This document shows, piece after piece, positions 1-9,931 of a stretch of DNA of 64,000 bases. The notes below the pieces were generated by a model. It had not been told where the DNA came from, did not search any database, and worked only from the letters and a program-made list of their open reading frames with translations. The number at the start of each line of letters is the position of its first letter. The first letter of the stretch is position 1. The stretch covers positions 3,188,228 through 3,252,227 of the forward strand of contig NW_024468914.1 of the NCBI RefSeq assembly GCF_011745365.1, given 5' to 3'. Source of the DNA: Cryphonectria parasitica EP155. Its lineage: Eukaryota; Ascomycota; Sordariomycetes; Diaporthales; Cryphonectriaceae. The position numbers were made by a program, and so were the translations under genes.

Positions 1-5
1 TGTTG

Positions 6-1346
6 TCACCGACCCAAGTTTCCAACAACGCTGCTCAGCATAACCGCAACCTCACGGTCCCAATTGCCAGTTTTTTCGCCTTTCTTTGCAAGTGTGCTTG
101 GCGGTTGACAGCCTTTGACAACACATTCTCTGATAGCCGATGCCACGGTGTCCCTGTTGGTCCTGAGCGTCCTTGCGGACACGCCGCCCCTGTTCAGAAT
201 CTCCTGAACCCGCGTCGACAGGCTGCCCGCCATTGTCCTCCAAAAATAGCTGGGCAGCGAGCCGGTCTCGAGGTAGCCAAGCAGTGGCTGCAAGATGTTG
301 CCAAGCCCCTTCTCTGTCGCCAGATTTGGCAGCAAAGGATGCGCTGGAGCTTTGGTAGACTCCAGCACAATCTCGAGGGCGACAATGTTCTGACACCGCG
401 CAGCGACCTCCGCCAGGGTCCGGTCGAGTGTGGGCAGTGCAGCGAGTGAGCGGTGCAGCGAGGCGATACTGCTCTGCAGCGACGTCTTCAGATAGACCTC
501 GAGGGCAAGCAGCATCCACGTCGGTGCCCACTTCTCGCCCTTGGCCAGTGCCGTCGGCGACAGCAGATACAGCGTGGTCAGCGCAGAGATCGTCCTGGCC
601 TTGGCCTCCTCGGACTGCGCGAAGGTGGAGGACCCGGCGGTACTGCCCATGGAAAATTCGCGTATGATCCGCTCTGCAGTCTCCCTCACGGATTTCTCTA
701 TCGGGACCGTAACAACATCCTGCAGCGCCCGGATGGCATCTACCCTGTCTAGCCCCTGCCCTTCCTCGCCGTGGCCCTTGTGTTCAAGGATCTCCCGCAG
801 GGCGAGTATCGTGTGCGTGCACCTTACCAGTATCCGGTGGTCTTCCTTCTTGGTGCCCGGCGCCAGCTCTGCGTGCTGGACCTCGAGCTGCCGGCCGAGC
901 TGCAGACACCGACCGACCGCCCGGCCTAGCCTCAGTGTATCCCATAGACGGCTGGCAACCTGCTTGACCTCGTCCGCTTCGGCATGCTTCTGGATGACCT
1001 CCTTCTCGAGCTGCTGGTAGCTGTCGTTCAGGCTCTTGATCTGGCCGTCGACCTCCGAGACAATCCTGCCAGATGCTTCTGTCTGTTCCTTGGTATGGGA
1101 GAGGAGAGGTATGGCGGACCTGGTGGTCAGCAGGTCGATGTGGGAATCGATCTCCTGTATGTCGAACAAGACGCGCGACAGAGGGGTGGATAGATCGAGA
1201 GGGGTGTCGTTGGCATTGTTCGTGGAGAGGACGAGGGTGTTGGCGAAGGAGGCGGGGCTGAAGTCTGGAGCTACAAAGGTCTCGTAGTCAATGTAGGATG
1301 GTTCCTCCTCTTCTCTGCTAGGAGGTCGATCCGCTGCGCTGTCCAT
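6..1346 (-). CDS. COG5: Conserved oligomeric Golgi complex subunit 5 (COG5)
   Basis: Single-exon gene, 446 aa, ending at a TGA at positions 8-6. The protein opens with the segment SYIDYETFVAPDFSPASFAN followed by TLVLSTNN, which is typical of fungal COG5. A helical, coiled-coil-prone region follows (LLTTRSAIPLLSHTKEQ...QLEKEVIQKHAEADEVKQVA), as in CATCHR-type tethering subunits. COG5 belongs to lobe B of the COG complex, which tethers vesicles for intra-Golgi retrograde transport on the cytosolic face of Golgi membranes. The length suits filamentous fungi, whose COG5 is shorter than the animal protein. The frame stays open upstream to a GTG at 1634, but the extra residues look like translated leader, so I use the ATG at 1346. 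The gene is divergent from the DUF2434-type gene, with about 1.2 kb between the two starts. Confidence 0.88.
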   Translation of the reverse strand: MDSAADRPPSREEEEPSYIDYETFVAPDFSPASFANTLVLSTNNANDTPLDLSTPLSRVLFDIQEIDSHIDLLTTRSAIPLLSHTKEQTEASGRIVSEVDGQIKSLNDSYQQLEKEVIQKHAEADEVKQVASRLWDTLRLGRAVGRCLQLGRQLEVQHAELAPGTKKEDHRILVRCTHTILALREILEHKGHGEEGQGLDRVDAIRALQDVVTVPIEKSVRETAERIIREFSMGSTAGSSTFAQSEEAKARTISALTTLYLLSPTALAKGEKWAPTWMLLALEVYLKTSLQSSIASLHRSLAALPTLDRTLAEVAARCQNIVALEIVLESTKAPAHPLLPNLATEKGLGNILQPLLGYLETGSLPSYFWRTMAGSLSTRVQEILNRGGVSARTLRTNRDTVASAIRECVVKGCQPPSTLAKKGEKTGNWDREVAVMLSSVVGNLGR

Positions 1347-2537
1347 GGTGCAGGCTATGCGGTGGATCAGGACGCTTGAGACTGTGTCGCGGACCTCGTC
1401 GATGCCACGGAGACCCTCAATTGGCGAGGCTTGTCCACCTTGGGATTTTCCCGTAGAGACAGAATAGCCCCTGTAATCATCAATTGGGGCGGGGTGAGAG
1501 GATGGCAACTGAGAAGTCTCGCCTGATCGACCTCGACACTGCGTGTTCTGCAAGGGAACTTGTTCTCGTTCAAGTTGTACTGGCTTTCGTGAGAGTCGCA
1601 TGTGGCAGCTATGGAGACCGGGAGCTTGGGTCACTCTAGTGGCTTGACTGATCCATCAATGCCCCTGGACCCTGCCAGCCCTTGTCAACAGGGTTCTGTA
1701 GTTATGTCCTATACTGTACTGTATTGCGCTGTGTGCCACAGTACATGGTACCTGCGTTATCCTAGTACAGCGAGTCCTCGACAGCACTGCAGATCTCGTA
1801 AATACACATGACAGATATCTGAAACGGGTGGTGCATATATGAACCATTCTGAATACTTTGGGAAGAGTACAGGAGAAAGTCATACACTAGCCATCAATTT
1901 CTCAAGCGCATCCTAGGAACGCAGAGGCAGAGGAACAGACTCGATTATACTCTTCACAGCTCAGTGTAATAACTGTGGCGCCAGGTGAGTACCAAGGTAC
2001 ACAGCGCCCAAATGACGTTGGAGTGGAATGCTCCCCACCTTCCTACTCGAGAGTGGTTTTCCTACCCATCTCGCTTCTCGCCTGCTCGGGCTGCCATTTT
2101 GGTTAGCATGCTTCGGTAGGGCTTGGGTAGACTTTTTGGTAAGGCCTGCGCTGCCAATGCTGCGGCTGCTCCGGATCACCGGCTCTTCGCGTCTTTCCAT
2201 GCGCATTCCTTTCCAATTCCGTTGAGGCTTTTCGACAACCTCTTTTCGGGTTCTCTCCTCTTCTGCTCTAACCCCCCCTCCCTCTCTCTTCCTCATTCCC
2301 ATCTTCTTGTTCGTCCACAGTCCACAGTTGTTCGTGGTCCCGTCTTCCGCTTCTACACCAACGCGCTGCACGCACCTGCAGAGCCTGCGCTGCATACCGA
2401 TTTCTTGACTGAAATGCGGTGGACGGTTTCGTTTGAGGAGCGAGCATCCTGATACTATTGCTACCAGACCCGAACAAAGAAGCGAGGACAAGTAGAACCC
2501 CTATCGAACGAACCTTACGACCGCGAACAGAGACAAA
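1347..2537. other. Intergenic region between two divergent genes
   Basis: It holds the upstream regions of COG5 (left) and the 7TM gene (right). A pyrimidine-rich stretch at about 2240-2310, common in fungal promoters, lies within 300 bases of the right-hand start. No other gene is seen. Confidence 0.6.
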
Positions 2538-4265
2538 ATGCCCATCTTCGACGCCAGGGACATCGTGTCCTGGCAGGGAGGCGACAACTCCTCTGACACG
2601 GTCATTGGAGGCGTCCACTTCAACCTGTCCGCCCTCGAGCACTGGAACTACACCCTCTATTCCAATGGCACCATGTCCAACGGCTCATCCGGCTGGTGTC
2701 TCTTGACCTTTCCACCCTACGAGCCCCAATACGTCTTCCCCAATGGCAGCTTCATCAACATGACTTCTTGCTATTCGCCTGTCAAGCCCATCGGTACACG
2801 AGCCTATATTGGCATCGCCCTCGCCGCTGTCTACGGCGTCGCCCTGATGTTCACCCTCCTCAACCTCGCCAAACACGGACGCATGTTCCTCCCCGTCGAG
2901 AAGAGATTCCGACCGGTCGGCAGGAGATGGCAGTGGTACTGGATGATCGCTATGAGCGCCACCGGCTTCATCAGCCTTATTGTCAACATCGACGTCGACC
3001 GATACTACCTCCCCCAGATTCCCATCGTCATTACCGCCTTTTTCTGGATGCTGCTGAATCTGTGTACAATGGCTTGCGTGTGGGAGGCTGTCAGACACTG
3101 GGGCAGCTGGATGGAGAGGCAGTATATCGACCCCGACCCCTTCGCCCTGGCGATGGACGACAGAAGGGCCAAGTTCGAGTTCTGGGTCCCCCTCTTCTTC
3201 TATCTCTTCTGGTGGCTCGACTTTTTCCTAGTGGTTCCTCGCAACTGGGGCAATATTGAACTGCAGCGCACCCCGGAGCAGACCCGGACGGTTGCTGCAG
3301 CTGGTGCGACGGACGGTCGCTTCAAAGGAGGGGCCTTTATGCTCCTGGTCTGCTGGCTCACCATCGCATTTCACCTGCGCCACTCTATCAAGCACTATCG
3401 CGAGCGGAACCGGGGGTTCTTCAACCGCACCATCGGCCTCATCAAGTTCACGCCCTACCGCTTCCAGCTGCTCGTTCCGCTTGCCCTTGCCGTCGTCGCG
3501 TTCCAGGCCCTCTCCGCGTGGGAGTTTCAGTACTCGGTCTTCGATGTCACAGGAGATCGTGTCTCGCTGTTTGTTGGCGGCTACGTCCCTGCACTGCTGA
3601 TTTTGATCGTCCAGATCATTGCGGGTTTCGTCAACCCCAATGAGGACAAGGAACTGATCCGCCAGCGCCGAATCCGTGGAGCCGCAGCTGATCGGGAACT
3701 GGGCATTGTGAAGAAGCCGGCCTGGTGGAAGCGGCGCGAGAACGAGACCATGCGTGAGCGCATCGCCCGCAATGTGCGTGAGGTTGGTGGAGGTCGTGCG
3801 ACGGCAGCCAATATTGACAGCGCCCTCGAGACTCGCGCGCGGGAAACGGAAGCCAACAATGCGGACATTGAGATGGGGCAGATGAGCCCAACCTCGGGAC
3901 CCGCCGCGACCACCACTACGGAGTCGCGACGACCACCTGCAACACCCTATTCCGGCAAATCTAGCAGCCGCCGGTCAGAGTCAGCGATGCAGCACGCGGC
4001 TGGTCTCCTGTTCCCCAATGCCGAAGGCTCTTCCATGACACAGACTGAGAGGCTGAATTATCTGATGTCTGACGGCCCCCCGCCACCACCATATACCGGA
4101 TCTACTCAAAACCAGGACAGAGGTCGACCACAAGGTCATGAGTCGAGTGCGAGGGCGAATCAAGATGCGACCCGGCCGGCCACAGCGGAGCGAAGTCACA
4201 GTGCTAATACCACCAATTCTCTCGCTGGTCCACCGCAGCAGATCAGGAGCATGCTCGACATCTGA
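2538..4265 (+). CDS. Seven-helix fungal membrane protein (DUF2434-like)
   Basis: Single exon, 575 aa, with a good start context (ACAAAATGCCC). The N-terminal ~88 residues lack a hydrophobic helix and carry six N-glycosylation sequons (N17, N37, N43, N48, N69, N74), so they are probably extracellular or lumenal. Seven hydrophobic helices follow at about 90-110, 133-151, 161-182, 216-234, 265-281, 310-328 and 344-364. The ~210-residue tail is hydrophilic, basic, Ser/Thr/Pro-rich and carries a proline run ending in Tyr (514-519), a PPxY-type motif. The family resemblance (DUF2434, fungus-specific, function unknown) is from memory. The topology resembles a GPCR, but no receptor signature is visible. 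In yeasts PPxY motifs recruit WW-domain ubiquitin ligases of the Rsp5 type; applying that here is inference. Confidence 0.8.
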   Translation: MPIFDARDIVSWQGGDNSSDTVIGGVHFNLSALEHWNYTLYSNGTMSNGSSGWCLLTFPPYEPQYVFPNGSFINMTSCYSPVKPIGTRAYIGIALAAVYGVALMFTLLNLAKHGRMFLPVEKRFRPVGRRWQWYWMIAMSATGFISLIVNIDVDRYYLPQIPIVITAFFWMLLNLCTMACVWEAVRHWGSWMERQYIDPDPFALAMDDRRAKFEFWVPLFFYLFWWLDFFLVVPRNWGNIELQRTPEQTRTVAAAGATDGRFKGGAFMLLVCWLTIAFHLRHSIKHYRERNRGFFNRTIGLIKFTPYRFQLLVPLALAVVAFQALSAWEFQYSVFDVTGDRVSLFVGGYVPALLILIVQIIAGFVNPNEDKELIRQRRIRGAAADRELGIVKKPAWWKRRENETMRERIARNVREVGGGRATAANIDSALETRARETEANNADIEMGQMSPTSGPAATTTTESRRPPATPYSGKSSSRRSESAMQHAAGLLFPNAEGSSMTQTERLNYLMSDGPPPPPYTGSTQNQDRGRPQGHESSARANQDATRPATAERSHSANTTNSLAGPPQQIRSMLDI

Positions 4266-4940
4266 GTGATCAATTCCTGGAAAATGAACCCTACACCACC
4301 ACTTTATTCCTTCTTTTTATTTTTTATTTTTTTTTATAACAAGACGACAACACGATCATTTCATGTTGCACAAACTGGGCATTCATATAGGCCGACAGCG
4401 AATATTGGGACACGCTCATTTTGCCAACCCTTCCAAAACGGCTCCAAGGTGGAACAAGCCAGGCGTTACGGTTACCAGCATGATTACGAAGAAAAAACAA
4501 TCTAGTGGCACTTGGACACCGAGTTAGATAGGAGGTTATATACCTCGGCCCAATAGTTCTAATGGATATTCAAGAGCAAAGAAAGCCAATGCATTGGGTG
4601 CATCGCGCCCTCCTCGCACGTGTCCTTTGCTGTTCAAGCTTCACCAGTTGCTCCTGCTCAGAGTGCCAAAAACAAACCCGGTGTCCCCCAGACGAACATG
4701 TGGCAGTGTGCCACTCACTCATCGCTCCTTCAACAAGTCGCCATTGCTTAGACGGACGAACCAAGGTTTTTTTTTGGCTGCCAAAATAACACAAAGCGTT
4801 GTCACACGATGAGAATCACCTTTCCACCACAGTTCTACATCCGGTGTTATCTGTCTTCTATCCTATTCGAGAGAAGTTCCATTACAATCCCACTGCGCAA
4901 AATACAGCATTCTAATGTTCATCAACATTTCTTGCCGATC
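4266..4940. other. Intergenic region, no gene seen
   Basis: It contains a T-rich stretch at about 4310-4336 just after the 7TM gene, consistent with its 3' end, and the probable leader of the next locus. Short open frames here show no protein-like composition. Confidence 0.5.
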
Positions 4941-6455
4941 ATGGACGCTGATCGCCTGTCCAGCCAGAATGGCACTGCCTCCTCTGCTCAGACTCTGCCG
5001 TCTTGGAAGGGCGCAGATGGCTGTCCCTGCCTTGGGCCTCTTGCTGCGCGCTCTCAGAGTAGGCTTCGAGAGTCACTTCTTCTCGTCAAGGACTCTATCA
5101 TCACGCTCATGTTCGCACCCATCAGTATACCTATGGCGGTGCTCGTCGATGCCATCCGCATAGTCCACGCTCTCTGGCCTATGGGCGACAATCATGTAGC
5201 CCCAGTGTCTCAAACACCTGTGAGCAGTCGCCTGCAAGAGCCTTGTGTCTGCCCAAAACCAAACACTTGTTCTTCTTCCGGTCAGTATGGCAGATCTGAG
5301 CAGCCCGTCGGAACCACCAAAGCTGGAGATGGCGTTACTCGGCTACCCCGTGAACTTGAAGCCCTCGAACTCTATGAGGCTATCTTCGTACCCGGCGATG
5401 AGACGGAATTCATTGGAGTTCTCTACGACAAGGCTACAAAGCAATGGAGATCAACCTCCATGGCTCACGAGTCTCCTCAGCTTGCACGCCTGCGAGCTCG
5501 AGAAGAGCGTGTCTTGGTTGTCTGCTCAAGGAGTCTTGTTCAAGCCCTCTCCCTCGGTGGCTGTGGCAAGAGCATGCTGACCGTCAACGATCAGAAGCGT
5601 GGTCTGGTCTTGCAGCACCAAACCCTGGTGAACCGTCTCCCCAGCGGATACGAGGTGCTTGGATTTCAGGCTGGCGAGTTGTCTGGGCTGCGCCTGTCTA
5701 GCCATGATGTGTTTCACATTCAGAATTTAGAGGACTTCCTCTTTCACGCTGCACGGGATGCTGAGGCTATCACCGCGGCTAGTGGTGGGGCGTTTCTCAA
5801 GTCGTGGCTCATACCTCTGCCTAGGTTACTTGGACTTATGGACGACACGGCTGCACAATCCACCTGCAAGCGCGGATTCTGGCAGCTGCACCATCTGGGC
5901 TTCGCAACTCAGGTTTATCTGCAGCTGTGGGACCCAGGCCAGTGGAGTCCCTCAGACAGCTTGGACGACGTCGAGATCAGCGATGCCACGACTTGGTTTG
6001 AAACGTATGGGCAAGAGATGGATTCGGCTATGCGCGAGGCCATCCTGAACGTGCTTACGTTTCTGTTGGAACCGCCGCCGCCACCATTGCCGCTCCCGCC
6101 GGCGGCTGCTGGTACTGGTAGCCGGTCAGGCCCCAAGATATATATCGTCTCTCGCTCGAGCATGACGGCGAGCACTTCACTAATGAAGATTCGAGACTCG
6201 ACACGAAGGCGCGCACCGCCAGGGCCCATCGACCCACTGCTTCTCGGCAAGGCCTCGCGGCATGTCTTGCCATTGCCACCGCTTCACCACGTGCAAAATG
6301 AGCCCGCATCTGATGCTCCGCAACAACATGCTCGAATACAACATCCTTACCCTCTTGTTCCGCCGCCACCATCTGCAGCCAAACCTAAGCTGGGGTATGC
6401 GGTCGTAGCTCGGAATCATGAAGAGGATCCCGAGCTCCACTTCTCAGGAGGATGA
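4941..6455 (+). CDS. Unrecognised protein, first part of a split locus
   Basis: Open frame of 504 aa from the ATG at 4941; the frame also has an upstream ATG at 4809, but the extra residues look like leader. I do not recognise a family. Residues ~130-380 have globular composition (for example LYEAIFVPGDETEFIGVLYD, then VLGFQAGELSGLRLSSHDVF). The C-terminal ~130 residues turn proline-rich, with a run PPPPPLPLPP, and become low-complexity. The frame stops at 6455, inside the start of a second open frame shifted by one base (6418-7434) that is similarly Ser/Pro-rich. The two are probably one locus joined by an unseen intron or separated by a frameshift. No signal peptide is obvious; one hydrophobic stretch lies near residues 55-75. 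Confidence 0.5.
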   Translation: MDADRLSSQNGTASSAQTLPSWKGADGCPCLGPLAARSQSRLRESLLLVKDSIITLMFAPISIPMAVLVDAIRIVHALWPMGDNHVAPVSQTPVSSRLQEPCVCPKPNTCSSSGQYGRSEQPVGTTKAGDGVTRLPRELEALELYEAIFVPGDETEFIGVLYDKATKQWRSTSMAHESPQLARLRAREERVLVVCSRSLVQALSLGGCGKSMLTVNDQKRGLVLQHQTLVNRLPSGYEVLGFQAGELSGLRLSSHDVFHIQNLEDFLFHAARDAEAITAASGGAFLKSWLIPLPRLLGLMDDTAAQSTCKRGFWQLHHLGFATQVYLQLWDPGQWSPSDSLDDVEISDATTWFETYGQEMDSAMREAILNVLTFLLEPPPPPLPLPPAAAGTGSRSGPKIYIVSRSSMTASTSLMKIRDSTRRRAPPGPIDPLLLGKASRHVLPLPPLHHVQNEPASDAPQQHARIQHPYPLVPPPPSAAKPKLGYAVVARNHEEDPELHFSGG

Positions 6456-7434
6456 GAAAGAAGCTCGTATGGGTCTGCATTCCAATAAGAGCCTGTGCAA
6501 TGGAGAGAATGGTGTTTCTCACCCGCCAAGTAGCAACCTCCGCAACATCATGAAGTCAGGAGAAGAGCCGGTTGGATTTGAGCACGCTTCATGTGCCGGA
6601 AACATCACCGACCCGTGCATTGTCAGGCCCAATGGGACGAGCTACGCTCTGTCGGACAGAAGCGGTGTCTCAACAACAACGCCATCAGTTCCCAATTCCA
6701 TACAAGAGCCCTCTTCTCCCTCTGCTGTCATTTCTTCAGCCGCTCCATCTGTTGTCGATTCTGGGGTCTGCGTGGAATTGCCAACACATAACTCGGGCCT
6801 ACAACCACAACAGTCGACCAGTCCTGACTTGCCTGGCAACATTCTTCCTCCCTCGGTCCGACCTGCCTTTGAAATGGCCACCAAGGATGATTTACGAAGC
6901 TCTCCTGCCACTACGCAGCCTCCAATCGATCCTGCAGCATCTCACGATGACCTTTCGCCCTCGAGATCTGCCAGCCTGGACAGGTCGAGAAACACCCTGG
7001 AGAATGGTATCAGTTGGTCGACGCTCCCGACAGACTTGAGCTCGCCTGTCATTGCACGGGTTAAACCCAGCACTCTATTCGGTAGTACCCACCGTCGTGC
7101 CCGTCGTACAACAACCACATCACCGTCCCCAGTGTCGCCGCCTCGTGTTCTCAACCTTCCGAGAGCACCAGTCCGGCTTAGTGACTTGACTGTTTCCACT
7201 CGACCGTGCTCAGATAGCAGCGTCTGGGCCACCTGGGGAGTTGATATATCCTCGGACAGGGCTACCAATGGCTCTAGTCCGTCTCCGTTGAGCCTCCAGG
7301 GCCCTACATGTAATCTTGTACCAGAGCCAGGGCCCCAGGGAATCGAGGCCAATACAAAGCATCCTGTTGAGGACCTACAAAAGGTGGTACTAAGGGAGTC
7401 TAAGAGTGACAGCCTCGTGAAGCCGATCGAGTAG
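6418..7434 (+). CDS. Ser/Thr/Pro-rich continuation of the preceding locus
   Basis: Open frame of 338 aa overlapping the end of the 4941-6455 frame, displaced by one base. It is rich in Ser, Thr and Pro, looks disordered, and has no recognised domain. After its TAG at 7432-7434 the same frame continues with protein-like composition (GTDVASEDQRTATENVDTDD and onward) for about 53 codons to a TAG ending at 7593. That suggests the TAG is a recent nonsense change or lies in an unrecognised intron. I could not place a convincing intron linking it to the upstream frame: a GTATGC donor at 6395 exists, but the acceptors in the right phase are poor. It may be the second exon of a real gene or the tail of a pseudogene. 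Confidence 0.35.
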   Translation: MKRIPSSTSQEDEKEARMGLHSNKSLCNGENGVSHPPSSNLRNIMKSGEEPVGFEHASCAGNITDPCIVRPNGTSYALSDRSGVSTTTPSVPNSIQEPSSPSAVISSAAPSVVDSGVCVELPTHNSGLQPQQSTSPDLPGNILPPSVRPAFEMATKDDLRSSPATTQPPIDPAASHDDLSPSRSASLDRSRNTLENGISWSTLPTDLSSPVIARVKPSTLFGSTHRRARRTTTTSPSPVSPPRVLNLPRAPVRLSDLTVSTRPCSDSSVWATWGVDISSDRATNGSSPSPLSLQGPTCNLVPEPGPQGIEANTKHPVEDLQKVVLRESKSDSLVKPIE

Positions 7435-7593
7435 GGTACCGATGTCGCCAGCGAAGATCAGCGCACCGCGACCGAGAACGTTGATACCGATGACGACAAG
7501 CAGAAGGTGACTGCCGTCGAGGCCAGCAAAGGTGCCAGTGTCCATGCTGTTGCGAGTTGTGATCCCAACTGTCACCAGAGGGGGCGGCCATAG

Positions 7594-9931
7594 GCCGGCG
7601 GGTCATTGCCTGTGAAGTGCTAGATTGAGAAGGGGAAGCCAGAAGCCATGTCCAAAGATCCCATGAATGTGCAGGATGGCTTGACGGGTAAGGTACAACA
7701 ATACAGATGGGATGTCGATACGTTCAAAGGCTGTGTTGGCGGCGGCAGCGGAGCAGGGATGAAAAAAAACGGAGAGACAAAGGGAAGGGAAAGGTTAAGC
7801 ACAAGAACAAGCATCAAGCGTGTTGATTACGGATGCCACCACTGAAATGGAGTTATACGGTCGCCCTCTCGACTCATTATTGATGATAGGATCACATAAA
7901 TAACGGGTGTTCATCTGCCCAGGGGGCTTTCGGGTAGACAGCTTCTCTTCTGGAACGATCCTGCCTTTGCCTGCATGGATATCTTCGCCTGTACAGTCAG
8001 CTGCAGACAAAGCCACAATTCTTTTTCATTGCCAGCAGCGTGCGTTCACGATAGGCTAGACTCCTCGAGCTGGTGGCGTCTAGAACTACGACGTGCGAGC
8101 CTCGCTCCCCATGTGGATCAGGACTGGGCCATTTTTCTCAGTAAGCGAAACAAGCCCATCCACGATCAAGGGCGTAATGCCCACAGTGAAGAATCTAACA
8201 AGCATATATCTATGATAGTGGGCTGGAACTGCATCAAACGGAGATTGAGGCTGGAATTTTTCCGAGTATTCATTTCATAGAGAGAAAGAGAAAGAAGGAA
8301 AGAAAAGATAAGAAGAAAAGAATGGTAGTTTTCTTGTTGCATTAAGTAATCAATGTGCTGCGGCGTGGATCGAGTCTGAATGGAACGGATTAATTGTGGT
8401 TTGGGATCCACACACCTGTACTGGCTCGCCTCTCTGTTTTCCCTCTTGACACCAATCAATAGAGGCATGATGAAAGGATGTATGTATTGTATGTAAGTGT
8501 ATATCTATGATTGATCGTCCCGGATCTGCAATTCAGGAACCTGCCCGAGATCACCTGTTTCGTTTTCTTCAAACTCGTCGTCCCATGAAATGTTGACTGC
8601 AACCCAGGCGGTGTTTCCTTTGGCGCTGTCATGGGGGGGGGGGGGGGGAGAGCAAAGCAGGCAGGTTCCATGAAGTCACAATCATTTTTGAGGAGGGGGT
8701 CGTGTGTGGGCTGAGCGGGCTGCATGTTACCCCCTTGCTCTTGATGAAACATCACGACCGCCCCTAACAGGAGGGCGCATCGCCAGCCCCCCCCCCCCCA
8801 GGCGAAATTTGTTCCGAAGAACGAGGATTTCATGTTTTCATGCTTGTGGAGACGAAACATAAAGCATTGGAGAGGGGGAGGCAAGGATTCATGACCCGAA
8901 ATTGAAAATGATTGTATGCGAAAAGAGGAGAGAGAGAGAGAGAAAGCTTGTGCTTGTATACACCGTCAAGTCTTTTGTCCGATTCTTTTTAATATCTGTA
9001 AGTCGTCCTAGAGCGAAAATGAAAGTTTGGTTTCGGAATCTCTTACCGAGCGAAACCACACCAACAAGACTGCGGCTCTTTCTGGACCGACCAAGTGGAG
9101 GGCTTGATGTCACTTTAATCAACCCACTTGCGCCTCAGTCCCCGGTTTTTTTTCTCTTCTCCCCCATGCTTCTATCCTCCTCCTGTCATTAGTCCATCCT
9201 CTTGCGGCCCCTGAATTCCCCCTCAGGCCTTGGCCCCCCGGTCGTCGCCGTCTTAGCTTTGCCGTCCTCCTCTCTCTATGCATCCATCCCATCCTATGTT
9301 GCGATGTTCCGTTTCCACACCAGCCGCAACCGAGGCATGGTTACTCGCTCTTCGCTCTGCGACCCCATGTTACCATGTAACCCATCGCGATGAAGGGGGA
9401 GCCAGCGCGCCTCCAAGTCATCTCGGCTCACGCCGACGAGGGGGGGGGGGGGGCTAGCGCTTGGTTCGTGAAGGAGGAGGAGGAGCAGGGCGGCAGGGGA
9501 TTGAACGGGGGTGTGTCCTATGTAAGTGAAGCTGGGTGGTTGATGGGCAATGCATGCAATGCATCGTACATATATCCAACAACTGTGTCTTCTGACCTTT
9601 TTCTTGCCTTCTTTTCCCTTTTCTCTTTTTCTTTCTTCAGCTTTAGCCTCAACGACAAGCAATCCGTTCTTTTGGATCAACAGCCATTCTTTTTTTCTCT
9701 TCTCCCCCCTGCAAGCCAGTTCTTGCGACGTTCACTTCTTTCCCAACCATCACCACGTTCATCACCAACAAACAATACACGATCATTACCAAAGGGGCCG
9801 AGCCTCCCAATTTTTGTTGATCCAACGAGCATATAGACTCCTTGTCGTCGAAAACTTTCATCTTCTGCTCAAGCCAGGTTCTTTTGCACACATACACCTT
9901 CACCTTCTTCATCAAGAAAAATATCATCAAG
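7594..9931. other. Gene-free interval with G/C homopolymer tracts; leader of the LPMO-like gene
   Basis: No credible gene. It holds three long homopolymer runs (16 G at 8633-8648, 13 C at 8787-8799, 14 G at 9440-9453), a short GA repeat near 8930-8943, and pyrimidine-rich DNA from about 9580 to 9720. The last is probably promoter and leader of the gene starting at 9932. Confidence 0.55.
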
